Shown here: one piece after another, positions 31,783 through 43,906 of the stretch
Layout of the letters: every line of letters begins with the position of its first letter
Numbering within the stretch: the stretch's first letter is position 1
NCBI RefSeq assembly: GCF_040954645.1
Contig: NC_092803.1
Coordinates: forward strand, 9,673,230-9,737,229
Direction: 5' to 3'
Length of the DNA: 64,000 bases
Source of the DNA: Diabrotica undecimpunctata
Lineage: Eukaryota; Arthropoda; Insecta; Coleoptera; Chrysomelidae
Notes under the pieces: model-generated
Told to the model about the DNA's origin: nothing
What the model saw: the letters and a program-made list of their open reading frames with translations, nothing else
The model's database searches: none
Made by a program: the position numbers and the translations under genes

Positions 31783-33827
31783 CTATCTATCTATAGCCCA
31801 AAATCTTTTCATGTGTTGAATATAGGCCTCTCCATTTGTCTCTGTCTTCTGTTTGTCTTTTCCACATTGGACCTGCGCTTTGCTCAATGTCATCTTTTCA
31901 TCTCATTTGCGGTCGACCTCGTGACCTTTTTGCAGTATATGGTCTCCAGCGGCCAATTTCTTTATTCCACCTTCCATCCTGATATCTTTCGCTATGCCCA
32001 GCCCATTTCCATTTTAATTTCAATGCATGTTCGACAGCGTCTGCTGTTTCGGTTTTGCATCTTATCCACTCGTTCCTCTTTTTATCTCTCAACGATATTC
32101 CCAACATTTGTCTTTCCATAGCTCTTTGAGTTTTCTTTATTCTATCTAAGTTGCTCTTGGTACACGTCCACGTCTGGGCACCATATGTCAGAACAAGTAG
32201 GACGCAAGCATTAAATACCTTCGTTTTTAATTTTAAAGGAATTTTTTGGTTTTTGATAGTATATGAGAGTTTTCCGAATGCAGCCCACCCCATTCTTATT
32301 CTTCTGGTTATTTCTTTAGTCTGGTTACTTTTGTCTGCTCTGATAGCTTGTCCTAAGTAAATATATTCTTGGACGAGATCTATGTTTGTTCTACCTATGG
32401 TAGTTACTGATCTGTCTTCTGTATTAGTCATTATTTTAGTTTTATTAAGATTCATTTTTAGTCCTTTCTCAAGAAATGTTTTTTCTAGGTCTGAAATCAT
32501 TATTCGTAGTTGTTCCATAGTTGTTGCTATCAGGAGTACATCATCGGCGAATCTTAGATGATTTAAATATTTCCCGTTTATACAAATCCCTTTATTGTCC
32601 CAGTCTATAGATTTAAAAATGTCTTCCAACGCCAGAGTAAATAGTTTGGGTGAGATTGTATCCTCTTGTCTGACACCTCTACAAATTCTAATTAATGGAG
32701 TTTGCAAATCTCTGTCTAGCTGAATTCTCATAGTGGCGTTTTGATATATATTGTGGATTAACATTCTGTAATGTGAATCTATTCGGCAATTAACTAGCGC
32801 TTCCTCTACTGCCCATAGTTCTATGCTGTCAAACGCTTTTTTATAGTCAACAAACGCTAGGTATATTGAAAGGTTGTATTCATTGGTCTTTTCTATCAAT
32901 ATTTTAAGGGTGTGAAGTGTGAAATCCTGCCTGTTGAACTGGTTGGTATGCATCAAAGTTGTTTAGTCTAGTTGTGATCACCTTAGTGAAAGTTTTATAG
33001 ATTTGTGACAAGAGAGATATTGGTCTATAGTTAGCTAATTTTGATCTATTTCCTTTCTTATATATCAGAATTGTATTTGCCTTGTTCCACTCTTGCGCTA
33101 TTTGTCCTTCAAACAAACATTTATTGAAACGTATCTTTAGGTAGTCTTTTATCTTTTCCCCTCCTTCTTTTAACATTTCAATTAGAATTTCATCGTCTCC
33201 CGGAGCCTTATTTCTTTTCGTATCTCTAATTGCTTTTTCTATTTCTTCTCCGGTTATGGGGGGTAATATTATGGGGGAGTTTACATTCATTATTTTCTTT
33301 TTCAGGTTTTGTTGAGTTGTATCAGGTGGAATGTAGAGGTCACTATAATATTCCCTTGTTATCTTAGATATTTGGGTTCTGCTTTTTTCTATTACACCTT
33401 GTTTATTTTCCATCTCTATGATTTTATTTCTTCCTAGGTGGGACTTGATAGATCTTAAGTTTCTGTTTTCTTCTATAATCTTCTCGATTCGTTCTTTTTG
33501 ATGTCGTTTGAGATCTTGTTTTATATGTCTTCTTATTTTTGTATTAAGGGTTTTGTATTCAGTTGTATTTCTTTTATTTTCTTGTAGTAGGCTTCTCCGT
33601 TGTTGTAGCATGTCCAAAGATATGGCACTTCGTTTTGATTTTTTGTCTGATTTTGCTGGTGCTACTTCTAAGCTAGTCTTTAGAAGTTTTTCAGTGATGG
33701 CTTTGTTTAGTTGATCTAGATTTAGGTCTGTTAGCTTTAGTTCTTCAGCTGTTCTTAATTTGTTTTGGTATTGTTCTTTATTCTCCTTTAATTTTTCTGG
33801 GTGGACTTTTTTCTTCCTTTTCTAATA
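31783..33827 (-). mobile_element. RTE-like LINE insertion, 5'-truncated, with target duplication
   Basis: The 14-bp sequence ATAAATTTATTATT flanks it exactly at 31769-31782 and 33828-33841. The 3' end is a short (TAGA)n microsatellite (plus-strand CTATCTATCTATAG), as in RTE/BovB-type LINEs. Length is 2,045 bp; the endonuclease end is missing, as expected after incomplete target-primed reverse transcription. Confidence 0.93.
31787..33827 (-). pseudogene. RTE-like LINE reverse transcriptase, two lesions
   Basis: Open from the truncation point at 33827 to about 32920. It then shifts frame by a small deletion inside the RT fingers (QQAGFH | TLHTLKILIEK; the usual STxDHL stretch is lost). It stays open to an in-frame TGA at 31898-31900 (PQMR*KDDIEQ, a Trp position in relatives) and ends at a TAG at 31787-31789 within the 3' microsatellite. 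Motifs: RNKAPGDDEI, NYRPISLL, FVDYKKAFDSIE, CRGVRQEDTISP, LRFADDVLLIA (catalytic DD intact), GLKMNLNKTK, YIYLGQAIRA and RAMERQMLGISLRDKKRNEW. It has no endonuclease domain, so it could not move itself. Confidence 0.92.
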
Positions 33828-33841
33828 ATAAATTTATTATT

Positions 33842-34695
33842 AGCAGCGTATATAATACTAGTTAACCCGGCTCTTTATAAAATGAAATAGACCAGTTTCA
33901 GAATAAAACGTTTTTTAAAAACATTTATCCTTCCATTTCGTTATTCCTATTGTCCCTAGATTAAAATGAATAAAAGCTCTGCTGGTAAAATGGACTCTTT
34001 CTCTTTTGTTGTAACTTTAACTGATTCTGGGGAGAGACTGTATCTCTAATATGACATTAATCCTCGGGAAACAACATGTCCTTTATCCTAGGAATTCATT
34101 TTGTTTTCAATTTTAGCTCAAACCGTAATCGGCTTTCTGCAGGCGGGAGATTTTAACTACAGCGAAGAAAAAGCGTTCGATATGTTTCTTTTCTCAAAGG
34201 ATCAATATGCCACTTGTTACGACAAGGCGGATAATTGAGATATTAATTTTTGAATTACACGGTTGTCTTTAATAGTAATTTGTTGAAATCAAAGTAGATA
34301 TATGGAATATTTGAATTAAAAATCTGTTTTCGGGAAAACAAAGAAATGGGGAAAATTTTAGATGAAAACTAGAAAAAACTAACTAATCAGATAGTATTAT
34401 AGTTTGGAGTTCTACGATAATGTGTGGGTTTTCAAACACATGAGTTAACTTTTACTTCTTCGTCACTTATTCTTTTCGCAGTGTGCATTTTTCTTTTTCT
34501 TTAGCCAGCGCGCACACAGCGGCCAGGCGTTCCGAGTTCTATGTTCTCCTTTTGGAGTTCCAAAGGTACACATGCGACGGCCAATTAACAGCATTCCATT
34601 TTCTTTCGACTCGACTACAATTGCAACACTTGGTCTGCTATCGAGCAGATCTGCCATAAAATTCTATAGAAATCGAAACCATAGACTAAACTTGT
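33842..34695. other. no gene recognised
   Basis: AT-rich. A 64-codon minus frame (34463-34657) has no identifiable domain. Confidence 0.5.
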
Positions 34696-34699
34696 CATA

Positions 34700-35150
34700 A
34701 GGACGGCAGGATTCGAGGATTGCTGTCTTACATCTGTAAGGCAAACTCATGATCACATGGTCAATGTCTTACTGTGGTATTCTGTTCCACTCCATTGAAA
34801 AGCCCTCAAGCAGTTGCTGTCTTGTATTGAAGGCAGCAAATTTTGTTGTAAAATGCGTCTGGCCAATATGTCCCATACATGCTCAATTTGGGTTTCAATT
34901 TGGCAATTGTACAGGCCACGATAAAACCTCAATTTCATTATCTTCCGGGAATGTCCACACAACCCTGGCAGTACGCGGACGACAAGGTACAACAATAGGT
35001 TCTGTTGCATTGTTGCTTGTAGTCTGTTGCATTTAGAAACCGTTCTTCCATCGAGAGTGATGCCACTTCTTACCATTATAATGCTGCCTTGCTATCTATA
35101 AACAGCGCGATTTCCTCTGTTTAACACAGGTACGCTTACAGGTCTTCGAG
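34700..35150 (-). pseudogene. Tc1-like transposase, internal deletion
   Basis: The minus strand shows LNRGNRAVYR, stop, GSIIMVRSGITLDGRTV (usually VMVWGGI...GRT), a decayed centre, then TQIEHVWDILARRILQQN (usually PIEHVWD) and a tail MSLPYRCKTAI. The DNARPHxA block with the second catalytic Asp is not visible. Terminal repeats were not found. Confidence 0.7.
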
Positions 35151-35454
35151 CATTTAACCCTGCTACTATAGAATAGAATAAAAATATGTTTAATTGTCAC
35201 TGAAAATTGTACAATTTTATGGACAAAGCATACAAAAAGTCAGAAAAATAACAGTAACAATTTAAAATTTACTGAAATTACATAAATCGTCAATATTACA
35301 AAACAAAAGATAATAAAATACACAATCCATTGGAAAATGTAAATAAATTGCAAATTGCATAATAAAACCTTACGAAATAATAAGCTTAAGTTGCTGCATG
35401 TGATACCCAAATATGCATACATATATAAAAATACTTCTGTTACTTGTACATAAA
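35151..35454. other. no gene recognised
   Basis: AT-rich spacer. Confidence 0.5.
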
Positions 35455-36130
35455 CTAAACGTACTCTAATTTCTTAGTTATTGGCTAAGAAATTCATTCA
35501 CTGAATAATATGGTCTTTCAGATAGATAGGCTTTTGTCATTTTACGAAACTTAAGGATAGATGTTGCAGATTTAAGTTGCAAAGGGAGATGGTGGTATAA
35601 TTTTTTTACCGAGTATAATATAGATTTCTTTACTTACTCAGTGGACGGAATCAATAAATACACATCAAAGGTTCAGTAGTCATGATAAGGTCTCGCTGGA
35701 AAAACATTTGGGTGTTTTTCCGAATTATGCAAACAATTTCTAAAATATATAAAGACGGAAGGGTTAAAATCCCGTGATTTTTGAAGTAGCTTCTGCAATA
35801 TATTATTCTACTGAGGCCAAAAAGATACCGTTTGCTCTTTTTTGTAATTTAAAAACAACATCAAATTGGGCAGTTGTACTAGAATCCTAGAAAGGAAGAC
35901 CACATCGAAGATGAGACTCGAACAAAGAAAAATATGTTATTTTGGAAGATGCTAAATTGATTTCCTTCGAAACAGATCTTATTGCATAGCAGGCTGAGGC
36001 TAGTTTCTTACTTAACAAATCGATATAAAGGGACCATTTAGGGTTTCTGTTTATAAAAAATACCAAGAAATTTTACAGAATCAACGATAATAATCTGGCT
36101 GTTATTAAAAAATAAGGGTTGAAGAGCTCC
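35455..36130 (-). pseudogene. CR1/Jockey-like LINE, RT thumb and C-terminal region
   Basis: The minus strand reads NNSQIIIVDSVKFLGIF then, shifted one frame, KWSLYIDLLSKKLASACYAI, RSVSKEINLASSKITYFSLF, ESHLRCGLPF, stop, DSSTTAQFDVVFKLQKRA and a decaying tail. The order FLGI, IDxLSKK, YFSLFxSxLxYG, LQKRA is the post-catalytic region of such RTs. The palm with FADD is not present. Confidence 0.7.
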
Positions 36131-36278
36131 TTTATAGGATAATACTAATAGAATGCATCTCGTTCCTACTTAGGGTTGCAGGGGGTTTAGTTAGTTAGTT
36201 TGCAGGTTATTTTGCCTCGGGGCTATAGATAGATATGACATTAAATTTTTGGTAGTCCATTGTGATATTCATATGTAT

Positions 36279-37320
36279 TGTAACGATATTATTTTGCCTA
36301 CCATAGGGAAGATTATGGGGTTGACAATTGGGGATAGAAATTACTGGGGACGAAGATAGGGTAAGCAAAAAAAAACGCTACTTGTGCGAACGGCACTCAG
36401 GGTTTATTAGGAGAGCGGGGGTCGTGGATAAGTAAATGATAAGGGCAACTGGATTGGGGCAACTACAAAAATATGAAACAAAAGGTCATGAATCTCTTGG
36501 GACAAATAAAACAAAACACAGAAAAGGAAACAGGAAACACCTTTAGTAATTTAGAAAGGGTGTCACTTCGAGGTGCCTAATTATAACCATTATAACAATT
36601 AGTTGTAACTAGGGAAATAATTATTAAAAATGCAAAACATATCTTTTTCAAATTAAACTCAAAAAAGGTTAGTTAAAAAAAATAAACAAATGTTAAGAAA
36701 CAAAATTTAACATTTATTTTTGTGTCACCACAAACAGTTACAAAATAGACAGTGCAAAAATGTTACAACAATAGTCGCAAAATACAAAAATACAAAAAAA
36801 AACTTACATGTGTCATCTGTTTACAAATTCCAGGAGTTGGAGATACTACAAAAACTTACAAATGTTACTGCACAGAGATTAACCTTTTTTTAAAACAAAC
36901 AAAACAAATAAATATCGAAAATAATAAAGCTAGCTGTCATATGTTAACATTAAATTTAAAAAACTGAACAAATAAATTGACAGCTAAAGTCAAAACCTAA
37001 AATTTTACAATTTATTAATTATTACAATTTTTAAATTTTAACGAAAGCAATTATTACTTTTTTTAAAAAAATGTCGTGTTTTACTTTAAATTTACACAAA
37101 AAAAGTTACCTGGATTTCACAAAAAACACAAGTTCCTGGAAACTGGAGTTGAATTCTGGACAGGAACAAAAGGGACGGGATCTTACACTGCGGATTGGAT
37201 CGACCATTTGAGGCCGAAGCCGGCACTGGACACAAAACTTATGACTCTACCTCTTAAAAAACAGGAACAGGTAGAATTAGACGGCATACACATTATTAAC
37301 TGCTACTAAAAATTGTTTTC
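36279..37320 (+). repeat. LTR-like repeat family A, copy 3
   Basis: Begins TGTAACGATATTATTTTGCC. The order of blocks follows copy 1 (GAACGGCACTCAGG, GGTCGTGGATAAGT, TTATTTTTGTGTC, ACTTACATGTGTCATC, GGAGTTGGAGATACTAC, GCTAGCTGTCATATGTTAAC). The 77-codon frame at 37076-37309 is not conserved in copy 1 and is probably not coding. It sits between two minus-strand LINE fragments. Confidence 0.6.
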
Positions 37321-37950
37321 CATAACGTAAGACAAATATTTCCCTGAAAATGGACAAAAACAGGAAACTACAAATTCTCCAACGAGAGTGACGAAATTAT
37401 CTTCAAAAATTGATCGCATAAGTTGGAATAAACAAAGCACTTTGGGTATAAACAAAACACAACGGAAATTAAGACATAAATTATTAATTTGAAAACGCAA
37501 TATCGGGCGGTTTGAACAAAGAAATATCGAAGAATTTGCGCCTGTGATATAAACAAACAATAAAATGATTTATTATCGACTTGGCTACACAAAAAGAACG
37601 AAATATTATTTGAGTCTTAAATTGAAAGATACGAACTAAGAAAAATTGAAAAAATTCTTCGTTATTATAATGCATATATAAGGGGATTTCAATTTATCAC
37701 ATATACGAGGGGATTCCAATATATTTCAAATTCTACAGTATTATTCTTTCGGAGATATAATGGCAGTTATTTATGTTGTCTTTAAATTTTTTATGGACAA
37801 GTATACGCCTGCTCGATTTCGTTCTTCTTTCTTCACTCCACTGTATGCTAGAAAATATTGGTTCTAATCGCTTTGGCCTTTAGTTTTCTTTTTGGTTTTT
37901 TGGATTGCACAAATGCCTATGTTTTTATTTATCAGTTCTTCTGTATGCTC
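37321..37950. other. no gene recognised
   Basis: AT-rich; overlapping minus-strand frames at 37306-37675 carry no domain. Short related blocks AAGGGGATTTCAAT and GAGGGGATTCCAAT occur at about 37680 and 37709. Confidence 0.4.
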
Positions 37951-37959
37951 TTGATCTTT

Positions 37960-38180
37960 GTTGTATCATATAGTATACCTTCTGAAAATATACCTTTTTC
38001 AAAGGAATCGTTAATTAGTGAGACCAGGACTACCAAGACAGTTTTTGGTAGATTTAAGAAAATTTTTATGGATAGTCCATCAGTACTACAGGAAGATTTG
38101 CTTTTGATACTACTATTTGTTTTTTACTTTATGTACTCTATTTCTAACGGTTTGGCCACTTGTAAACATCTGATGGATCT
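37960..38180 (-). pseudogene. LINE RT N-terminal fragment
   Basis: The minus strand reads KSSCSTDGLSIKIFLNLPK and LVSLINDSFEKGIFSEGIL, the GPDGLSxKxL...LINxSFExGxFP block that opens LINE reverse transcriptases. The overlapping 113-codon plus frame (37858-38199), which looks membrane-like, is its antisense. Confidence 0.5.
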
Positions 38181-38420
38181 CTTGCAGCATCATTTGTAGA
38201 CCTAATAATACGGTCTTCAATCTGGTTGGTTAATGAAAATTATTTTCATGTGGAGGACCTCAGCAAGGTCTCTTTGATTTCTGTCAGCTTGAAGCATGCC
38301 GACAGCATGCTACTGTGATTTGCGATTTAAATAAAGACTCTCCATTATTGGCAATTGCAAAACTAAATAAAAATCTACAAACACATCGAAAATCAATACC
38401 AATAAAGAAATATGACTTTT

Positions 38421-38463
38421 ATCTCCTAGACAAAAAACGCATATTGTTTTTTGTCTAGGAGAT
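38421..38463. repeat. perfect hairpin, 18-bp arms, 7-nt loop
   Basis: ATCTCCTAGACAAAAAAC, loop GCATATT, then GTTTTTTGTCTAGGAGAT. Surrounded by unannotated AT-rich sequence. Confidence 0.9.
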
Positions 38464-38955
38464 TTGCTAAGTTTTGTTAAATTTGTTATAGTCATTCTTA
38501 TCAGCATTACCGTCCGTCATTAATGCGTCAGCATTAAGTTGGTAAAACAATCGACAAAACAACAAAAATGATTAAAAACATAAATTTATTTTTGTATTTG
38601 CAGCTAACATTGATTTAAAGCTATTAATCTAGGTATCCCTTAGATTATGTTGATGTATGTATATGGAATTTTATTGTTATATTAAAAAGTAAGATAGGGG
38701 GCGTCATAAAAATTGTAATTGAAAATTGGACTCCGAATATTAAAAGGTTGAGAAACGCTGGTGTAAACAATAGTTTCTAATGAGATAATGAGTTAGGTTA
38801 CATTCGCAATTACTTAAATGTTTATTGTGGTTTATATTGTAAATTGTTTGAGATTTTTTTTATTTAGCTTTACGTGTTTTGACAGCGTAGGTCACTGACA
38901 CAAGTACAATTTTATTACATTACATTACAAGAATATACAGTAACATTACAATTAA
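38464..38955. other. no gene recognised
   Basis: AT-rich sequence down to the 3' tail of the next LINE. Confidence 0.5.
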
Positions 38956-38959
38956 TAAA

Positions 38960-40520
38960 GAAATACATTAAATATTGGTACAATTATTATTTATCAAATT
39001 CTAAACTACGTTTCTTCTAAATATCCTGGTAAAGCTTGGTTTCATAGAGGAAATTAATAAGGTTTTGGAATTAATCTGCGAACTGAGAATATTTTTTTTG
39101 TAGGTTTCGACTCAAAAGATTCTTTTTTCTTTCGTTGTTAAAGTGGGAACAGTCTACGAGAATATGTTTAACAGATAGAATATTACCACAGTGTGTGCAT
39201 GTAGGTGGATCTTGGGAAGTCATTAAATGTTTATGAGTTAGTCTTGTATGGCCGATTCTAAGTCGGCGAATTAAGATTTTGTTTTTTCGTGTCATGAAAG
39301 GAAACTCAAGCTTTTTAACGCTGGGATGGATGTCACGAATCTTGGAAGGGATTTTATTCCAGTGATCTTGCTAAAACATTTGGATGATATTTTTAAAGTA
39401 CGACTGTAAATCTGTATGTAGTTGTATGTTTTCAGTCACCATATTAGAAGACGAGGCTTGTTTTGCAAAGAGGTCGGCTAGTTCGTTACCTGGGATTCCT
39501 ACATGAGAAGGAATCCAGATCGTGGTTATGGATACTCCCATTGAGATTAAACTATCGAAAGAGTTTTGAATAGCTCGAATAAAAGGATGTACCGTGTACA
39601 TACTTTTGAGAGAATAGATAGACCCTAAAGAGTCTGTACATATTGCTACTTTTTTATATTCTGCAGATAGTAAGTTTGTAGCTTGGAGAATAGAGAATAA
39701 TTTAGCAGTATGTATGCAGAAGAAGAGCGGAAGATTACAAGATATGATTAAATCTGTGTTTGAAGTTACAGCACATCCAACAGCTATAGGACTCTTAGAA
39801 GCATCTGTGTATAAAATTTGTTCAAATCTGTTGTTAGCAATTAATTCTTTAAAGGTTTGCCTTAGAAATTGTGGATTTGTCTGGTGCTTATCATAATTAG
39901 TTAACCAGAGATTAAAATCTGCTATCAATTTATTCCAGGGAGGTTTAGGTGATATTAATATTGGAGTTGTGGCTGAAAGATCGATATTATTCAGATGTGG
40001 TGAGAGATACTGTGGCATAGACTGAAGTTTAATAGGAGAAGAAGAGTTTAAAAGTTCATTACTTAATAATTTATAGGCTGGGTTTTCGGTATTAGCTGAG
40101 ATTCGAGACGAATATTTTAAAAGGAGTTGCCGGCGACGTAGCCAGATGGGAAGTTCATTAGCTTCTCTGTATAAACTCTCTGCGGGACTCGACCTGAAGG
40201 CTCCAAGACATATTCGGAGTGCAGTGTTGTGTACAGAGTTAAGAAGTTTTAAATCTGATGGGCTAGCTGACATAAAAATGAAACTGCAGTAGTCTATTTT
40301 AGAACGAATAAGACATCTATAAATCTGAAGTAAGGAGTCTTCGTCTGCACCCCAATGATGATTAGATAGAGTTTTTAATAAGTTAAGATTTGTCATGCAC
40401 TTAGTTTTGAGATCTTTTAAATGGCATTTCCAAGTAAGTTTCCTGTCGAATGTGAGTCCTAAAATCCACATACTCTTTACTGCAGGTAGACAAGTACCAT
40501 TTATGATAATTTTAGGATTT
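38960..40520 (-). pseudogene. I-like LINE: RT thumb, RNase H and C-terminal zinc finger
   Basis: Open from 40471 to an in-frame TAG at 39371-39373, then open again in the same frame to 39071, about 470 codons in all. Order: RT thumb (GLTFDRKLTWKCHLKDLK, DYCSFIFMSASPSDLK); RNase H at 39760-39430 with ILYTDASKSP, VAICTDSLGS and IPSHVGIPGNELADLFAKQA; then a C-terminal Cys/His finger (CTHCGNILSVKHILVDC). The RNase H catalytic Glu position reads Lys (HTAKLFSI; usually TAELFAI), which should inactivate it. The 5' RT palm and the endonuclease are missing (5' truncation near 40520). The 3' untranslated region runs to about 38960. Confidence 0.88.
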
Positions 40521-41566
40521 ATGGTACTCGTGTTCCAGATTTAAAGTGACATAAATATTGTAATTGCAAAATTAAATGGTCAAGTGAACAAATTTGATTT
40601 TCTAATTAATAACAGGTTATAATTACTGAAGACTTTAGTATTTAAGACTTGTAAATGAAATGAAGTCAAGGTGGAAAGTTTATATTATTGTTATGCAATC
40701 ATTTAATCATTTAACCCTTAACGTCTGTTTGAGAATCGCTGAACCAGAATTGCTCCTCCTCTAACAAATGCGAACGTTCGACCCACATTTCGCATGCGGA
40801 CAATACACCAAAACCAGGAGGGTCATTAAAGACACTTCCATCATTACCCATCGTCCATGTTAGGAGTGTCTAGCTAATGCAAAATCCGCCCGCTTTCGGT
40901 TCGTGTTTCCCCCTTTTTGCTGACCTGCAGATTCGATCTGCCGATCTGTTTGCAACCTGATAAATGAGAGAGAGGGCCGTGTATTCCGAACGAGACATTA
41001 ATCGTTTTTTAACGTAATCTTTTGTACCTCTGGAATCCATTAGAAGGAGGGCAATGATTTACATTCCCAGCAATCGTGGGTTTGTTAGTTCGTTTATCAT
41101 TTGAGAAATAATTGAACTATAACCTGTGCTTGATTAATTCATAGATATTTTCTTTATACAGTGTGATACTAAACAATAGGTCAGACACAGATTTTCATAC
41201 CTATAGGGTCGCCAAAAAGAAAGCGAATGTTGCGGTGATCTAAGGGAAATATTATTCATTATCGGTTCAGTTTTTGAACAATCCGGTAGGCTGGCTTCTT
41301 TCTTCAGGTACTGGGGGTTTCTGCCATAGTATTAGCAATTTCCAGTTTAGTCCATCTAAGGTTTGAAAACATTTTTATATTTAGAGATCAATTGTATATT
41401 TGGGCAGTAGGGTTAGTATGCAGTCAATAAAATAATATGAGGTAAATCAAAACTAAAGATTAATTTAGTGCAGAATGGGTCATCTTTAATTGACGTGGGA
41501 TTGAAGTAGGTATAGTTAAACAAGCCCATAAGTAACTGTAAGTTTTTACCTTTTTGCAACAGCAGA
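40521..41566. other. no gene recognised
   Basis: Contains a TTAACCCTTAACG string at about 40711, which resembles a piggyBac end but has no visible partner. Confidence 0.4.
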
Positions 41567-41570
41567 TTAA

Positions 41571-43150
41571 CCCCTTACCGCATAGTGGGTCATATATGGC
41601 CCAATACTTAGTTTTATATCTAACCGTTAGAGATAGAATCTTATTTTAAAGTATTTATGCATGGCATGTCGATATAGAGCACATATTTTATATAACCGGT
41701 AATAAAGCGCCATCGCAATGCAGCAAAGTGAAATTTTATGAAAATTTGCAAATTGTCGGAGTCTGACAGATGTTCAAAAAAATTTTGCAATTTGATATTC
41801 AATTATCGAAGTTTCTGCTGAATATTTTTGTACAAAAAAATAGCGACATTCAGGACAAACCTTCATTCAGGAAGAAGGAATTTCCGTAAGTATTTTCAGG
41901 TATTTCTTTATATTTTGGTATTTTTTTATCAAAAATATGCTTGTGTCATATATGCCACAATATGCACTGTCATGCAAAACTCTCATTCATATATGGCGCA
42001 ATATGCGTTCTGAACTTCTTGCCCGATTATATTAGCGCTAGAGTCAGACTATGAAGATGATATAATAGATAATAATAAATCAGATAATATTATCCCAGAA
42101 ACGGATTTAGAAAGCAGTTTGGATAGCGAAGATGATATTTTTTGGACGAATTACGACGAAATCTAATAAAGAATAGAAATAAAAATGATCCAACTTGAAA
42201 AGAAGGAAATTTTGGTAACATCAGATGATGATATAAGAGTTAGATATCAGGTTATACTGAACTGCCACCTGAGTAGCAACAAGCGGTTTCCCATTACTCA
42301 TTTTTAAATTGTTTTTAAACAAATGAGATGATCGAAGATATAGTTTATAAAACTATTTTATATTCAGTGGTAATGACCTCAAAAATCTTTGAAACTTTCT
42401 GAAAATGAGCTAGAACAGTTCTAGGAACCTGTCAATAGTGCAATTACCAAACGCTAGAAGTTATTGGAACTCTAGACTGAATCATCGATTGATCTCAGAT
42501 GTTATGTCATGCAATAGATGAGAATAAATAAAACGTCTTTTACATTTTTCGAACAATAACGATGCTATTGCTGCCGGGAATCCTGGTCATCATAAACTTT
42601 TTAAAATCCAACCGCTACTAAATAAACTAAGGAATCAGTTACTCAAAGTTCTGGAAGAGGAATTTTTTAGCCATAGATGGGCAAATAATTCCAACAAAGG
42701 CGCGTCCATCTATAAAACAATATAATCCGCAAAAACCCCACAAATGGGGATACAAGGCGTTTGTTCTTAGTGGTGTCAGCGGATTTGCCTACAATTGTAG
42801 GTTCTTCGGCTAACACAAACAGTAACAAGACTTATAAATCACACAATATTCTTTGATAATTGGTTCAACAGCGTCCTATTGCAAATTTATCAATCGAAAC
42901 AGGGTATATTACCACTAGGAACAGTTCGAATAAATACAGTGTCAGACAGTAATATGCCAAAAGAGGCTGAATTAAAAAAGAACGGCCGAGGAGCTATGGC
43001 AGAGAAAGTCGTCACAATTGATGGTACAAAAATACCTGTTGTTACATGGTATGACAACAAATTAGTAAACATTTTATCAACCTATGTTGGGAGTATGACA
43101 ACGGTTGAAGTTCAGCGATTTTCGAAAAATTTGATACTTTCTTTAAACAA
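41571..43150 (+). mobile_element. second piggyBac-like element, 3' end missing
   Basis: TTAA at 41567-41570 followed by CCCCTTACCGCATAGTGGG, a family-type end. Three sub-terminal copies of TCATATATGGCnCAATA-like sequence occur at about 41591, 41948 and 41990. The transposase relic follows. The right end was not found before unrelated sequence begins near 43150. Confidence 0.7.
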
Positions 43151-43175
43151 TCATCTCGCTATTTCAAATATTTAA
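42010..43175 (+). pseudogene. piggyBac (PGBD-like) transposase, decayed
   Basis: An acidic N-terminus (DLESSLDSEDDIFW, about 42107-42150), a stop-ridden middle, then FLAIDGQIIPTKARPSIKQY and KPHKWGYKAFVLSGVSGF at about 42664-42790 (first catalytic Asp). FDNWFNSVLLQIYQSKQGIL follows near 42855 (second catalytic Asp). The open frame 42879-43175 reads LPLGTVRINTVS, KKNGRGAMAEKV and VTWYDNKLVNILSTYVGS. The third Asp (GGVDxLD) and the cysteine-rich finger are absent. It is a different subfamily from the copy at 4.6-6.2 kb. Confidence 0.8.
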
Positions 43176-43179
43176 TTTT

Positions 43180-43895
43180 GGTCTAAAAAATTATCCTCAT
43201 CCTAAACACATTTCTTGATGATTTACATGTATTGAAATTTTATTAAATATGATGAACCGATTCCGGAGTGGAAGTAATTTAAAATATTGTGAAAAATCCA
43301 CAATATTATATTATGAAAAATCTTATTTTAATAGATTTTCTTTGGTATATACTGAGTACCATCAACACTTCTTTTGTTCTTTCATTCAAATAGCTACATA
43401 GAAATCTTTAGAAGGCGCAATAGCAACATTTACAATTTGAAATAACGGTTTGAGAACTGCTGAACTGATATTTTTAAATGAACGGCGCAAAAATGCGTGC
43501 CAAAAATGCTCCCGCCCTTCTTGCTAGCATTTTAATTAAGGTCTTGAGAATAATAAGGGACATTCTTTGAGAGGCAAACACGCTTTTTATTCTACTCTCC
43601 CGCTGACAGATACTAAAGATTACTATTTCAAAAGGGTAAAATATGATAATTTGGGATATAAAAGATGGAAATATTTTAAATAAACCCTTTTTGTTAAACA
43701 TTTTCTTGAAATATTTTTAAAGAAGCAAAAATTTCAGTATTCCTTGCTTGGGTTTTGAATGGTGTTTTAAGCGTCAACTTTATTTTAGAGGAAAAATCTA
43801 GAAACATTTACGATGCAAGATAAATATAAATTATATAAAATACGATAATTAAATCTTAAACATCTGATATGACTCTCAAGCTACACTCAACAAGT
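43180..43895. other. no gene recognised
   Basis: AT-rich spacer up to the PLE target duplication. Confidence 0.5.
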
Positions 43896-43906
43896 TTCTT
43901 ACAATA

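Noticed and set aside
31753..32121. 122-codon plus-strand frame
   Set aside because: Antisense of the RTE-like LINE C-terminus.
37858..38199. 113-codon membrane-like protein on the plus strand
   Set aside because: The minus strand of the same region encodes a recognisable LINE RT segment (DGLSIKIF...LINDSFEKG), so this is its antisense.
40708..40725. TTAACCCTTAACG as a third piggyBac end
   Set aside because: No matching end or transposase nearby; the string is short enough to be chance.
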